Source of the DNA: Streptomyces sp. TRM49041
Lineage (GTDB): Bacteria; Actinomycetota; Actinomycetes; Streptomycetales; Streptomycetaceae
Reading direction: 5' to 3'
Length of the DNA: 64,000 bases
NCBI RefSeq assembly: GCF_008271805.1
Contig: NZ_VSRY01000138.1
Span: forward strand, 55,555 to 119,554
In this document: piece after piece, positions 8,547-16,306 of the stretch
Layout: the number at the start of each line of letters is the position of its first letter
Position numbering within the stretch: the stretch's first letter is position 1
The notes under the pieces: generated by a model
What the model was told of the DNA's origin: nothing
What the model saw: only the letters and a program-made list of their open reading frames with translations
The model's database searches: none
Made by a program: the position numbers and the translations under genes

Positions 8547-9188
8547 TCAGGAGCGGGGGCGAGTGGCGATGCCCTGGAGGACGTGGTCGACGAGCTGGTC
8601 GGCGTACGCGTGGGTGAGCGGACGGGTGCGGAGCAGCCAGCGGTGGGTGAGCGGGCCGACGAGGAGTTCCAGGGCGACGCGGGGGTCGACGCCGGGCCGT
8701 ACGTCGCCGCTCTCCCGGGCGGCGGCGAGGCGGTCCGCGTACAACTGGAGCTGGGGTTCCAGGAGCCGCTCCACGAAACGGGCGCACAGCTCGGGGTCGA
8801 CGAGCGCCTCCGCGGTGAGCGCACGGGTCGGGGCGTCGTACGCGGGATCGTTCAGCTCGTCGACCGTGGTGCGCAGGACGTACTTGAGGTCGGCCGCCAG
8901 GTCACCGGTGTCGGGGATGCCGGGCGCGGCGTCCCCGCCGAGCGCCTTCCGGCCCTGTTCGGCGAGGTCGAGGTACGCGTCGAGGAGGACGGCGGCCTTG
9001 GAGGGCCACCAGCGGTAGATGGTCTGCTTGCCGACCCCGGCGCGGGCCGCGATGCCCTCGACGGTGGTACGGGCGTACCCGGCCTCGCCGACGAGGGCGA
9101 GAGCGGCGTCGAAGATGGCGCGGCGGGAGCGCTCGCTGCGGCGTGTGGCGTCGGGCGTCCTGCCGGACGCCGCCTTGGGCTGGGGCAT
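8547..9188 (-). CDS. TetR family transcriptional regulator
   Basis: A 213-residue TetR-type repressor. The helix-turn-helix lies at about residues 41-60 (TTVEGIAARAGVGKQTIYRW), preceded by the usual S-R-R-A-I-F-D-A-A helix. The C-terminal half (ADLKYVLRTTV to the end) is the ligand-binding and dimer domain. The target is not evident; the divergent neighbour across a repeat-rich spacer is the dimethylargininase gene. Confidence 0.9.
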   Translation of the reverse strand: MPQPKAASGRTPDATRRSERSRRAIFDAALALVGEAGYARTTVEGIAARAGVGKQTIYRWWPSKAAVLLDAYLDLAEQGRKALGGDAAPGIPDTGDLAADLKYVLRTTVDELNDPAYDAPTRALTAEALVDPELCARFVERLLEPQLQLYADRLAAARESGDVRPGVDPRVALELLVGPLTHRWLLRTRPLTHAYADQLVDHVLQGIATRPRS

Positions 9189-9240
9189 GGCGCCAATCTA
9201 TCCACCGCACAAGCCGAGACGTCCCGTCTCACACCCCTCC

Positions 9241-9357
9241 CTCCACGGACTCCACGGACTCGACGGACTCGACGGACTCGACGGATTTCGCGGATTTCGC
9301 GGATTTCGCGGACCTCACGGACTCACCGAACTTCACGGATACAACGGACTTCACGGG
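9241..9357 (+). repeat. Thirteen tandem 9-bp units between tetR and ddaH
   Basis: A head-to-tail array with consensus CTCnACGGA: two CTCCACGGA, three CTCGACGGA, three TTTCGCGGA, then five diverged units. It lies in the divergent spacer between the tetR-type gene and ddaH. The unit is a multiple of three and stays open in several frames, but I see no gene here. Confidence 0.9.
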
Positions 9358-9466
9358 CGTGAACCGCGGTAACCACCCGTACGGTCCGATGCGCGGGAGG
9401 CACCGTACGGCGCACCATGGCTGGGCACGCACACCGCGTGCGCCGGTCGTTCGTGAGGAGCCTTCT

Positions 9467-10300
9467 TTGCCTCGTGACGCTTCACCCCGCCGCTACCTGA
9501 TGTGCGCACCCACGCACTTCAGGGTGACGTACTCCATCAACCCGTGGATGGACCCGGCGAAGCCGGTCGACCTGCCGCTCGCCCTCGCCCAGTGGGAGGA
9601 CCTGCGGGACCGTTACCGTGCCCTCGGCCACACCGTCGAACTCCTCGAACCCCGCCCGGACCTGCCCGACATGGTGTTCGCCGCCAACGGCGCCACCGTC
9701 GTCGACGGCCGTGTCCTGGGGGCCCGGTTCCTCTACCCCGAACGGACCGCGGAGGCGGCGGCGCACCGCGCCTGGTTCCGCGCCCATGGCTTCACGGACG
9801 TCCACGAGCCCGAGCACGTCAACGAGGGCGAGGGCGACTTCGCGGTCACGGCCTCGTACCTGCTGGCCGGGCGGGGCTTCCGCTCGACCTCCCTCGGGGC
9901 CGACGAGGCGCAGGAGTTCTTCGGCCGGCCGGTGATCGGCCTGGACCTGGTCGATCCGCGCTATTACCACCTGGACACGGCGCTGTGTGTCCTGGACGAC
10001 GCGGCGGACGAGATCATGTACTACCCGGCCGCGTTCTCTCCGGGCAGTCGCGCGGTGCTCGCCCGGCTCTTCCCCGACGCGCTGATCGCGGAGGAGGCGG
10101 ACGCGGCGGCGCTCGGTCTGAACGCGGTGAGCGACGGACGGCATGTGCTGCTGCCGCAGGCGGCGGTCGGGCTGTTCCGGCCCCTGCGGCAGCGCGGGTT
10201 CGAGCCGGTCGGGATGGACCTGGGCGAACTCCTCAAGGGCGGTGGCAGCGTGAAGTGCTGCACACAGGAACTGCGCGGCACCCCCGCCACCACCGCTTAG
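9467..10300 (+). CDS. ddaH: Dimethylarginine dimethylaminohydrolase (dimethylargininase)
   Basis: A 277-residue enzyme that hydrolyses N-methylated arginine to citrulline and methylamine. It has the N-terminal family signature R-x-Y-L-M-C-A-P-T and the catalytic cysteine in SVKCCTQE near residue 264. Substrate-guanidine residues lie in N-E-G-E-G-D-F. The start is TTG at 9467, six bases after GAGGAG; the next ATG would cut into the conserved first strand. Confidence 0.9.
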   Translation: MPRDASPRRYLMCAPTHFRVTYSINPWMDPAKPVDLPLALAQWEDLRDRYRALGHTVELLEPRPDLPDMVFAANGATVVDGRVLGARFLYPERTAEAAAHRAWFRAHGFTDVHEPEHVNEGEGDFAVTASYLLAGRGFRSTSLGADEAQEFFGRPVIGLDLVDPRYYHLDTALCVLDDAADEIMYYPAAFSPGSRAVLARLFPDALIAEEADAAALGLNAVSDGRHVLLPQAAVGLFRPLRQRGFEPVGMDLGELLKGGGSVKCCTQELRGTPATTA

Positions 10301-10555
10301 GTACGGGCCGTTCAGTCGTCGAGGAGGATGCGGAATGTGGCGCGTCCGCCGTGGCGACGACCGTGGCCTCGCCCTCCGCGTCCGCGTAGGCACCGGTTCC
10401 GCGCCGGTGACCGCCGCGGGCGCGGTGTGGGGGCCGGTGCCGTTACAGGGGGGGGACGTGTCACGGGTCCACCCCACCCCACCCCACCGCGCCGCCGCCG
10501 CGCCGGGCAACGGGCACGCCGTTCGGGCTCACCCCGGCGGGGTGCCCGTCACCCG
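10301..10555. other. Intergenic, no gene recognised
   Basis: A 255-bp spacer between ddaH and the Rsm22-type gene. It holds a run of eight G (near 10447-10455) and C-rich tracts. Short open frames on both strands are biased in a way that looks like codon-usage shadow, and nothing resembles a known protein. Confidence 0.4.
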
Positions 10556-11668
10556 TCAGGCGGGCGGCGCGGGCCAGGCGTCGCCGGCGGGTGGCGGCCA
10601 GGCGTCGCCCCACTCGGCGTCACGCGCCTCCTTGTAGAGCGCGCCGTGCCGCTTGGTCACCGTGTCGCGGCGCAGGCCGTCGTCCGGTGTGCAGAGGTCC
10701 AGCAGGACCTGGCCCTTGCGGATCTGCGGCCTGCGGGTGACGCGGGCGGTGGCCGGGGTCACCGGGAACCTGCCGGCCGCGACGTAGCTGAACTTCTCGT
10801 CCTCGTACGCGAGGGAGCCGCCCTTCACCTGGCGGTGCAACGACGAGCGGCTGACCCGCGCCGCGAAGTGGCACCAGTCGGTGCCCGGCTCGATGGGGCA
10901 GGCCGCGCTGTGCGGGCACGGCGCGGCGATCCGCAGCCCGGCCGCGGTCAGCTGTTCCCGGGCGGCGATGATCCGCTCGTACCCGTCGGGCGTGCCCGGC
11001 TCGACGATCACCACTGCCTGCGCGGCGCGCGCGGCCTCGGCGACGAGGGCGGCGCGGTCGTCGGGGGTGAGCTCGTTGAGTACGTACGAGACGGTGACGA
11101 GGTCGGTCGCGTCGAGCTTGAGCGCCTTGCCGATGCGGGCGCGCTGCCAGCGCGCGGCGCGCAGGGCCGGCACACCGGACACCTCGGCCAGCTCCCGCCC
11201 CAGGGCGAGCGCGGGCTCGGCCCAGTCGAGCACGGTGGTACGGGGCGCGGCGCCGGGCCCGCCGGAGCTGCCACCGCCGGGCCGGTCCGGTCCGCGGTGG
11301 GCCTGCCCCGGCCAGTCCGCCCACTCCTCCCACGCCTCCGCCGTCTCCCACGCCTCGGCGACCGCCCAGGTCGCCGCGCCGGTGCCGCCGCCGATGTCGA
11401 TGTGGGTGGCCGGCGCCCACTCGGGCGCGGCCGCGCGCAGGGCGGTCAGGGCCGACCGGACCGCCTCGAAGGTGGCAGGCATGCGGTACGCGGCGTACGC
11501 GGCGACGTCGGCGCGGTCGCGGAGGACGGGCGCGTCGGTGGGGGTGGCGCCGCGGTAGTTGGCGATGAGCCGGTCGACGGCCTGGGCCGCCTTTGTCGGC
11601 GGCAGTCCGTCGAGCAGCCCGGCGAGGGCGGCGCGCAGGGCGTCCGCGGTGGGGAGGGAGGCGTTCAC
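10556..11668 (-). CDS. Rsm22-family rRNA methyltransferase-like protein
   Basis: A 370-residue class I methyltransferase of the Rsm22 family, associated with the small ribosomal subunit. The SAM loop reads DIGGGTGAA (about residues 91-99). Downstream comes the family signature C-P-H-x-x-x-C-P with W-C-H-F, cysteines that bind a metal or Fe-S centre, then S-R-S-S-L-H-R-Q-x-K. The GTG start at 11668 lies 19 bases after the MFS stop, so the two genes are probably co-transcribed. Confidence 0.85.
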   Translation of the reverse strand: MNASLPTADALRAALAGLLDGLPPTKAAQAVDRLIANYRGATPTDAPVLRDRADVAAYAAYRMPATFEAVRSALTALRAAAPEWAPATHIDIGGGTGAATWAVAEAWETAEAWEEWADWPGQAHRGPDRPGGGSSGGPGAAPRTTVLDWAEPALALGRELAEVSGVPALRAARWQRARIGKALKLDATDLVTVSYVLNELTPDDRAALVAEAARAAQAVVIVEPGTPDGYERIIAAREQLTAAGLRIAAPCPHSAACPIEPGTDWCHFAARVSRSSLHRQVKGGSLAYEDEKFSYVAAGRFPVTPATARVTRRPQIRKGQVLLDLCTPDDGLRRDTVTKRHGALYKEARDAEWGDAWPPPAGDAWPAPPA

Positions 11669-11687
11669 CGATCCATCGTAGGCAGGG

Positions 11688-13067
11688 TCAGCGGGTGCGG
11701 TGGTCCGCCTGCCAGGGGCGGCACAGCCCCAGGAAGCAGCCGACGGCGGCCAGCGCGCACACCAGCTGGACGACGGCCATGGGGACGGCCGTGTGCTCCC
11801 CCGCGACACCGACCAGCGGCGAGGCGACCGCGCCGACGAGGAACGACGACGTGCCGAGGAGCGCCGACGCGGAGCCCGCGGCGTGCGGGGTGCGCATCAG
11901 CGCCTGGGCGTTGGTGTTGGGCAGCGCGAGGCCCATCGCGGACATGAGGACGAACAGCCCCGCGGCGATCGGCACGAGGCCCACCTTTCCGAAGACGCCG
12001 CTCGTCATCAGCAGCAGCGCGAGGGCCGCCACGGTGATGACGGCGAGGCCGGTGCCCAGGGCCTTGTCGAGGCTGACGCGGCCGACGAGGAGCTTGCCGT
12101 TGATCTGGCCGACGGCGACCAGACCGACCGAGTTGAGCCCGAAGAGCAGACTGAAGGTCTGCGGGGAGGCGCCGTAGATCTCCTGGACGACGAACGGCGA
12201 GGCGGAGATGTACGCGAAGAGCGCGGCGAAGGCGAGGCCGCCGGAGAGCACGTAACCGGTGAACACCCGGTCGGCGAGCAGCCCGCGCATGGTGCGCAGC
12301 GCCGCGCCGACCCCGCCGCTGTGCCGCTCGGCGGGCGGCAGCGTCTCGTGGAGCCACTTCCAGACGACGAAGGTGAGCAGCAGACCGACCGCCGTGAGGA
12401 CGTGGAAGACACCGCGCCAGTCGGTGACCCGCAGGATCTGCCCGCCGATCAGCGGGGCGACGACCGGGGCCACCCCGGAGACCAGCATCAGCGTGGAGAA
12501 GAAGCGGGCCATCTCCACGCCGTCGTAGAGGTCCCGGACGACGGCCCGCGCGATGACGATGCCGGCCGCGCCCGCGAGGCCCTGGAGCAGCCGGAACGCG
12601 ATGAGCAGCGCGGCGCTGGGCGCGAGGGCGCAGACGGCGGTGGCGGCCACGTACACGAGCATGCCGATGAGCAGCGGGCGGCGGCGCCCCCACTTGTCAC
12701 TCATCGGGCCGACGACCAGCTGACCGAGGGCCATGCCGGCGAGGCAGGCGGTGAGGGTGAGCTGGATGGTGGCGGCGGGGGACCGCAGGGCCTGGGTGAC
12801 CTCCGGGAGGGCGGGGAGGTACATGTCCATGGACAGCGGGGCCAGCGCGGTGAGGCCGCCGAGGCCCAGGGTGACGATGAGCCCGGCGCGGCGCGCGGCG
12901 CCGGGCGGCGTCCGCGGTGTCTGTGACGCCTGCGATGTCTCTGGCGCCTGTGGTGCCTGCGGCGTCCGTGGTTCCTGCGGTGGTGCGGCGGATACGGCCT
13001 CGGTCCGGTCGGTCGGTATGCCCCCCGGGGTGCTGTGTCCCCGGGTGCTCGGGCCGCTCTCCGGCAT
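11688..13067 (-). CDS. Bcr/CflA family drug efflux MFS transporter
   Basis: A 459-residue, twelve-helix major facilitator. Features of the Bcr/CflA subgroup are D-M-Y-L-P-A-L-P in helix 1, motif [13 protein letters not shown], and motif C-like G-V-A-P-V-V-A-P. It should exchange protons for drugs across the membrane. The first 57 residues form a hydrophilic tail with P-Q-A-P / T-P-R-T-P near-repeats. A GGAGAAGAG ribosome site precedes the ATG at 13067. Confidence 0.9.
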   Translation of the reverse strand: MPESGPSTRGHSTPGGIPTDRTEAVSAAPPQEPRTPQAPQAPETSQASQTPRTPPGAARRAGLIVTLGLGGLTALAPLSMDMYLPALPEVTQALRSPAATIQLTLTACLAGMALGQLVVGPMSDKWGRRRPLLIGMLVYVAATAVCALAPSAALLIAFRLLQGLAGAAGIVIARAVVRDLYDGVEMARFFSTLMLVSGVAPVVAPLIGGQILRVTDWRGVFHVLTAVGLLLTFVVWKWLHETLPPAERHSGGVGAALRTMRGLLADRVFTGYVLSGGLAFAALFAYISASPFVVQEIYGASPQTFSLLFGLNSVGLVAVGQINGKLLVGRVSLDKALGTGLAVITVAALALLLMTSGVFGKVGLVPIAAGLFVLMSAMGLALPNTNAQALMRTPHAAGSASALLGTSSFLVGAVASPLVGVAGEHTAVPMAVVQLVCALAAVGCFLGLCRPWQADHRTR

Positions 13068-13145
13068 CTCTTCTCCTGTCCTGGGTGGCGCCCCCTATGC
13101 TCTCAGCCCGAGCGAGATACTTGAAACCTCAATGGGAGGCTCGGT

Positions 13146-13340
13146 ATGGGGCGGAAGATTCGCTGGGGTGTGCCGGCGACGGGCGGGATCGCCGCGTCGT
13201 TCACACGTGACCTGCTGGAGCCGGCGTACGACGCCGAGGTCGTGGGGACGGTGCCGCGCTGGCGGTGATGCGGACGCTCGACGCGTACGGGACCGCATCG
13301 GCGTCCGCCACCCCGGCGAACAGGCGGCGAGAGTACGCTG
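13146..13340 (+). pseudogene. Collapsed Gfo/Idh/MocA oxidoreductase gene
   Basis: The first 35 codons read [20 protein letters not shown], the start of a Gfo/Idh/MocA NAD(P) oxidoreductase. Immediately after, from about 13253, the text is the family's C-terminus: [10 protein letters not shown], then, one base out of frame, [12 protein letters not shown]. About 300 central codons are gone, and one C is missing in the GCC-GTA junction near 13285. So this is an internal deletion plus a single-base frameshift. Confidence 0.75.
13334..13339 (+). promoter_or_regulatory. Putative -10 box for leaderless SDR mRNA
   Basis: TACGCT lies 8 bases before the SDR ATG at 13348. It lies within the relic of the upstream oxidoreductase gene, which suggests the promoter was kept or made after that gene collapsed. 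Confidence 0.35.
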
Positions 13341-13347
13341 CGCGCCC

Positions 13348-14136
13348 ATGGAGGCTATGGACGCTGTACCCCCCGCGCGGGGAATCGCGGTGGTGACCGG
13401 CGCCGGCTCGGGCATCGGCCGGAGCGTGGCGGTCGCCCTGGCGGAGGCGGGCTGGTCGCTGACCCTGGCGGGCCGCCGGCCGGAGCCGCTGGCGGAGACG
13501 GCGGCGCTGGCGGAGACGGCGGGGCCGGCGGGCGGTGATGCCCTGTGCCTGCCCACGGACGTCACGTCGCCGGAGGAGGTGGCCACGCTGTTCGCGGCGG
13601 TCCGCGAACGGTTCGGTCGGGTGGACCTGCTGTTCAACAACGCCGGTACGTTCGCCGGGGGCGGCACACCGGTGGAGGACCTCACGTACGACACGTGGCG
13701 GCAGGTCGTGGACGTGAATCTGACGGGATCTTTCCTGTGCGCGCAGGCGGCGTTCCGGCAGATGAAGGACCAGTCCCCGCAGGGCGGCCGCATCATCAAC
13801 AACGGCTCGATCTCGGCGCACGTACCCCGCCCGCACTCGGTGGCCTACACGGCGACGAAGCACGCCACGACGGGCCTGACGAAGTCCCTGTCGCTGGAGG
13901 GCCGCCCGTACCGGATCGCGTGCGGCCAGATCGACATCGGCAACGCGGCGACGGAGATGACGCGCCGTATGGAGACAGGCATCCTCCAGGCGAACGGCAC
14001 CCTCGCCACCGAACCGGTGATGGACGCGGCGGACGTGGCGCGGACGGTGGTCCACATGGCATCGCTTCCGCTGGAGGCGAATGTGCAGTTCGCGACGGTG
14101 ATGGCGACGACGATGCCGTACATCGGGCGGGGCTGA
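13348..14136 (+). CDS. Short-chain dehydrogenase/reductase
   Basis: A 262-residue classical SDR. The NAD(P) loop TGAGSGIG is at residues 17-24 and NNAG at 97-100. The catalytic set is S154, Y167 and K171 (YTATK). The C-terminal part has the substrate-loop variant [11 protein letters not shown]. The start at 13348 is taken at leaderless distance from TACGCT; M4 is an alternative. The substrate is unknown. Confidence 0.9.
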   Translation: MEAMDAVPPARGIAVVTGAGSGIGRSVAVALAEAGWSLTLAGRRPEPLAETAALAETAGPAGGDALCLPTDVTSPEEVATLFAAVRERFGRVDLLFNNAGTFAGGGTPVEDLTYDTWRQVVDVNLTGSFLCAQAAFRQMKDQSPQGGRIINNGSISAHVPRPHSVAYTATKHATTGLTKSLSLEGRPYRIACGQIDIGNAATEMTRRMETGILQANGTLATEPVMDAADVARTVVHMASLPLEANVQFATVMATTMPYIGRG

Positions 14137-14191
14137 GCGGCGTACGCCCGGGCCGCGGTGGCGGTGGCGGTGGCCGGGCGTACACGCGCGA

Positions 14192-14329
14192 GCGCCGGGC
14201 CTCCTACCGGACGCGGCGGTGCTCACCCTGCACCAGGGCGAGGACATGGGCCGCCCGGGCGAGCTCACGGTCGAGCCGTGCCCGGGCGACCGACAGGTGC
14301 GGGTGACCGGCACGGGCGCCCGCATGTGA
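14192..14329 (+). pseudogene. Possible PhzF-family C-terminal relic
   Basis: An open stretch without a start reads V-L-T-L-H-Q-G-E-D-M-G-R-P-G-E-L-T-V-E, then V-R-V-T-G-T-G and a stop. This resembles the last strand-turn of PhzF proteins (R-Q-G-x-x-M-G-R-P-S). Nothing N-terminal remains. The match is short, so the call is tentative. Confidence 0.4.
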
Positions 14330-14385
14330 GCCCGCGCGGCGGGCCCCGGCCGGGGGCGGCGGGTGGGCCGGCGCGGCGGGTGGGG

Positions 14386-14709
14386 CTATGCCTGGCCGGT
14401 CTCGAAGCGGCGGACCTTTCCGTCCTCGACGTCGAAGTGCCACTGGGTGCGCATCTCGCCCCAGGTGTCGTTGCGGTAGCGGGCGACGAGGTCGCGGCCG
14501 CCACCCTTCTCGGACTCGACGTCGATATGTCCGCGCGTGGTGAAGATCTCCCGCTCGGTCCACTGCTCCACGTCACGGTCGGAGCCGTCGTCGGACATGG
14601 TGGCGTCATCGGTCAGAGTGGCGCGGAACGCGTCACGGTCATGGGCGTTGACGGCGGCGACGAAGGCGCGTACGGCGGGGTCGGTGAGCCGGTCGACAGG
14701 AATGGGCAT
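14386..14709 (-). CDS. SnoaL/NTF2-like protein
   Basis: A 107-residue single-domain alpha+beta protein of the NTF2-like superfamily: an N-terminal helix (DPAVRAFVAAVNAHD) and later strands, including W-H-F-D-V-E-D-G-K-V-R-R-F. A GGGAGG site sits upstream of the ATG at 14709. Such proteins bind small hydrophobic ligands or act as isomerases/cyclases; nothing here decides which. Confidence 0.8.
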   Translation of the reverse strand: MPIPVDRLTDPAVRAFVAAVNAHDRDAFRATLTDDATMSDDGSDRDVEQWTEREIFTTRGHIDVESEKGGGRDLVARYRNDTWGEMRTQWHFDVEDGKVRRFETGQA

Positions 14710-14803
14710 GGGAACCTCCCGGTGGGACGGAATGGACACGCGCCTCACCGGATACACCGCGGCCCCGGCATCGCGCCGGGTGCCACGGGGGAGGCTCACC
14801 CCC

Positions 14804-15118
14804 ATGGACCACACCTGGAAGACCGTCGAGGATCTGCACGTCTGGCTCGACCGGCACGCCGACCGCACCACCGAGCGGGCGACGCTGCTCCAGATACTGA
14901 AGCTGTCGGAGGAGGTCGGCGAGGTCGCCGAGGCGGTCATCGGGGTGTACGGCCAGAACCCCCGGAAGGGCACGACCCACACGTGGGAGGACGTCCAGGC
15001 GGAGCTCTGCGACGTGATCATCACGGCGATGGTGGCGCTGCGGACGCTGACACCCGACGCGGGCCAGGTCTTCACGGAACACCTGACCCGCGTACGGGCC
15101 CGCTCGGCGGAGGCGTGA
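14804..15118 (+). CDS. MazG-like nucleotide pyrophosphohydrolase
   Basis: A 104-residue all-alpha NTP pyrophosphatase. The magnesium-binding motif is E-E-V-G-E (residues about 36-40) with the second half E-L-C-D-V-I-I-T-A, giving the E-x-x-E ... E-x-x-D pattern of MazG/dUTPase-like enzymes. It probably hydrolyses non-canonical or excess NTPs. GGGGGAGG lies 9 bases before the ATG. Confidence 0.85.
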   Translation: MDHTWKTVEDLHVWLDRHADRTTERATLLQILKLSEEVGEVAEAVIGVYGQNPRKGTTHTWEDVQAELCDVIITAMVALRTLTPDAGQVFTEHLTRVRARSAEA

Positions 15119-15437
15119 GCGGGGCGGATGCCTCGGCAGGGCGGAGCCGCTGAGCGGGCGGAGCCGTTCCGCCGCGAGTCCCCGACGGTGCCCTGTGCCC
15201 CGGGTATGGCGACACGACAGTGAAGCCAATGGGGGGACGGCGTGAAGACCATGCCCAGGGGCGCCTTCCAGCCACTCCCTACCGCGAGGTAGTCGACAGT
15301 CGAGAGCCGGCGTCCAGCCGGGGCATACCACCCCAATCCGCCCACTCGGCGAACGAATCACGTACAGAGCGGAATCAATCACGGACTCCGCGTATACACT
15401 CGCCGTTCACATAACCACCACACTTCGGGGGGTTCCC
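15119..15437. other. Intergenic, promoter region of the Excalibur gene
   Basis: 319 bp without a convincing gene. The right end is AT-richer and carries TATACACT (15393-15400), a possible -10 element, and GGGGGG just before the ATG at 15438. Confidence 0.4.
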
Positions 15438-16229
15438 ATGCATCTGCGGAATTCGGGTCGGATACCGGCCGTCGCCGCGCTGATCCTCGCCTCCGCCTGC
15501 TCCCCCGACGACGGTGGCGGAACGGCCCCCACCCCCTCGGCGACCAGCACGGCGACCGCTTCCCCCTCGCCCTCCGTCTCCCCGAGCCCCACGGCGTCGC
15601 CGTCGCCCCTGATGCCGTCGGTGACCGGGCTGGGCTTCACCGAGGCCGAGCAGCGAATAGCCGACCTGACCCCCCTCGTGGTGAAGGCCGCGAGCGCCTA
15701 CCGGAATGTGCCCCTGCCGGCCGCGCACGGCACATGGAAGGTCTGTTTCCAGGCCCCCGAGGCGGGCACCGAACTCTCCACGGGGATGGCCGGTCCGACC
15801 CTCCATCTGACCGCCCCCGCCACACCGTGCCCCTCGGAGCAGGGCGCCGCCCTGCCCACCCCGACACCCACGCCCACTCCGGCGAAGAAGACGGCGGACG
15901 CCCCCTACTACCGGAACTGCGACGCGGTACGGGCGGCCGGCGCCGCTCCCCTCCACCGCGGCAGCCCCGGTTACCGCGCCGGCCTGGACCGCGACGGCGA
16001 CGGCGTCGCCTGCGAACCGTACGGCGGCTCGGGCTCAGGCTCCGGCGGGTCGACGACAGGCGGCTCGGGCTCCGACTCCGGCTCCGCCTCGGGCGGTTCG
16101 GGAGGCGGCAGCGTCTACTACCAGAACTGCTCGGCCGCCCGCGCGGCCGGCGCCGCCCCCGTCCACCGCGGCCAGCCCGGCTACGGCCGACACCTCGACC
16201 GCGACGGCGACGGAGTGGGCTGCGAGTAA
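15438..16229 (+). CDS. Lipoprotein with two Excalibur domains
   Basis: A 263-residue exported lipoprotein. Lipobox L-A-S-A-C gives lipidation near residue 21, followed by a T/S/P-rich linker. A PASTA-like segment (about 58-120) follows, then two Excalibur domains near 155-192 and 229-263, each with N-C-x-A-x-R-A-A-G-A-A-P and ending D-R-D-G-D-G-x-x-C-E. The D-x-D-x-D-G-x-x-C-E loop is EF-hand-like and expected to bind calcium. A Gly/Ser linker joins the two domains. Probably cell-surface or wall-associated. Confidence 0.85.
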   Translation: MHLRNSGRIPAVAALILASACSPDDGGGTAPTPSATSTATASPSPSVSPSPTASPSPLMPSVTGLGFTEAEQRIADLTPLVVKAASAYRNVPLPAAHGTWKVCFQAPEAGTELSTGMAGPTLHLTAPATPCPSEQGAALPTPTPTPTPAKKTADAPYYRNCDAVRAAGAAPLHRGSPGYRAGLDRDGDGVACEPYGGSGSGSGGSTTGGSGSDSGSASGGSGGGSVYYQNCSAARAAGAAPVHRGQPGYGRHLDRDGDGVGCE

Positions 16230-16266
16230 CGACGGCGCGGGTACCCCGCCTGCACGGCGAGCGGTG

Positions 16267-16283
16267 CCCGCCCTACAGGCGGG
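16267..16283. terminator. Hairpin between convergent genes
   Basis: CCCGCC-CTACA-GGCGGG, followed within 20 bases by a short T run in the plus direction. It separates the Excalibur gene from the convergent brxHI gene. Confidence 0.5.
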
Positions 16284-16306
16284 GGCGGCCTTGGCGGCTT
16301 TTGGAT

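Noticed and set aside
9241..9357. CRISPR array
   Set aside because: The units are contiguous 9-mers without spacers and no cas gene is present.
10310..10555. Possible gene fragments in the ddaH-rsm22 spacer
   Set aside because: No frame gives a recognisable protein or start with a ribosome site; left as intergenic.
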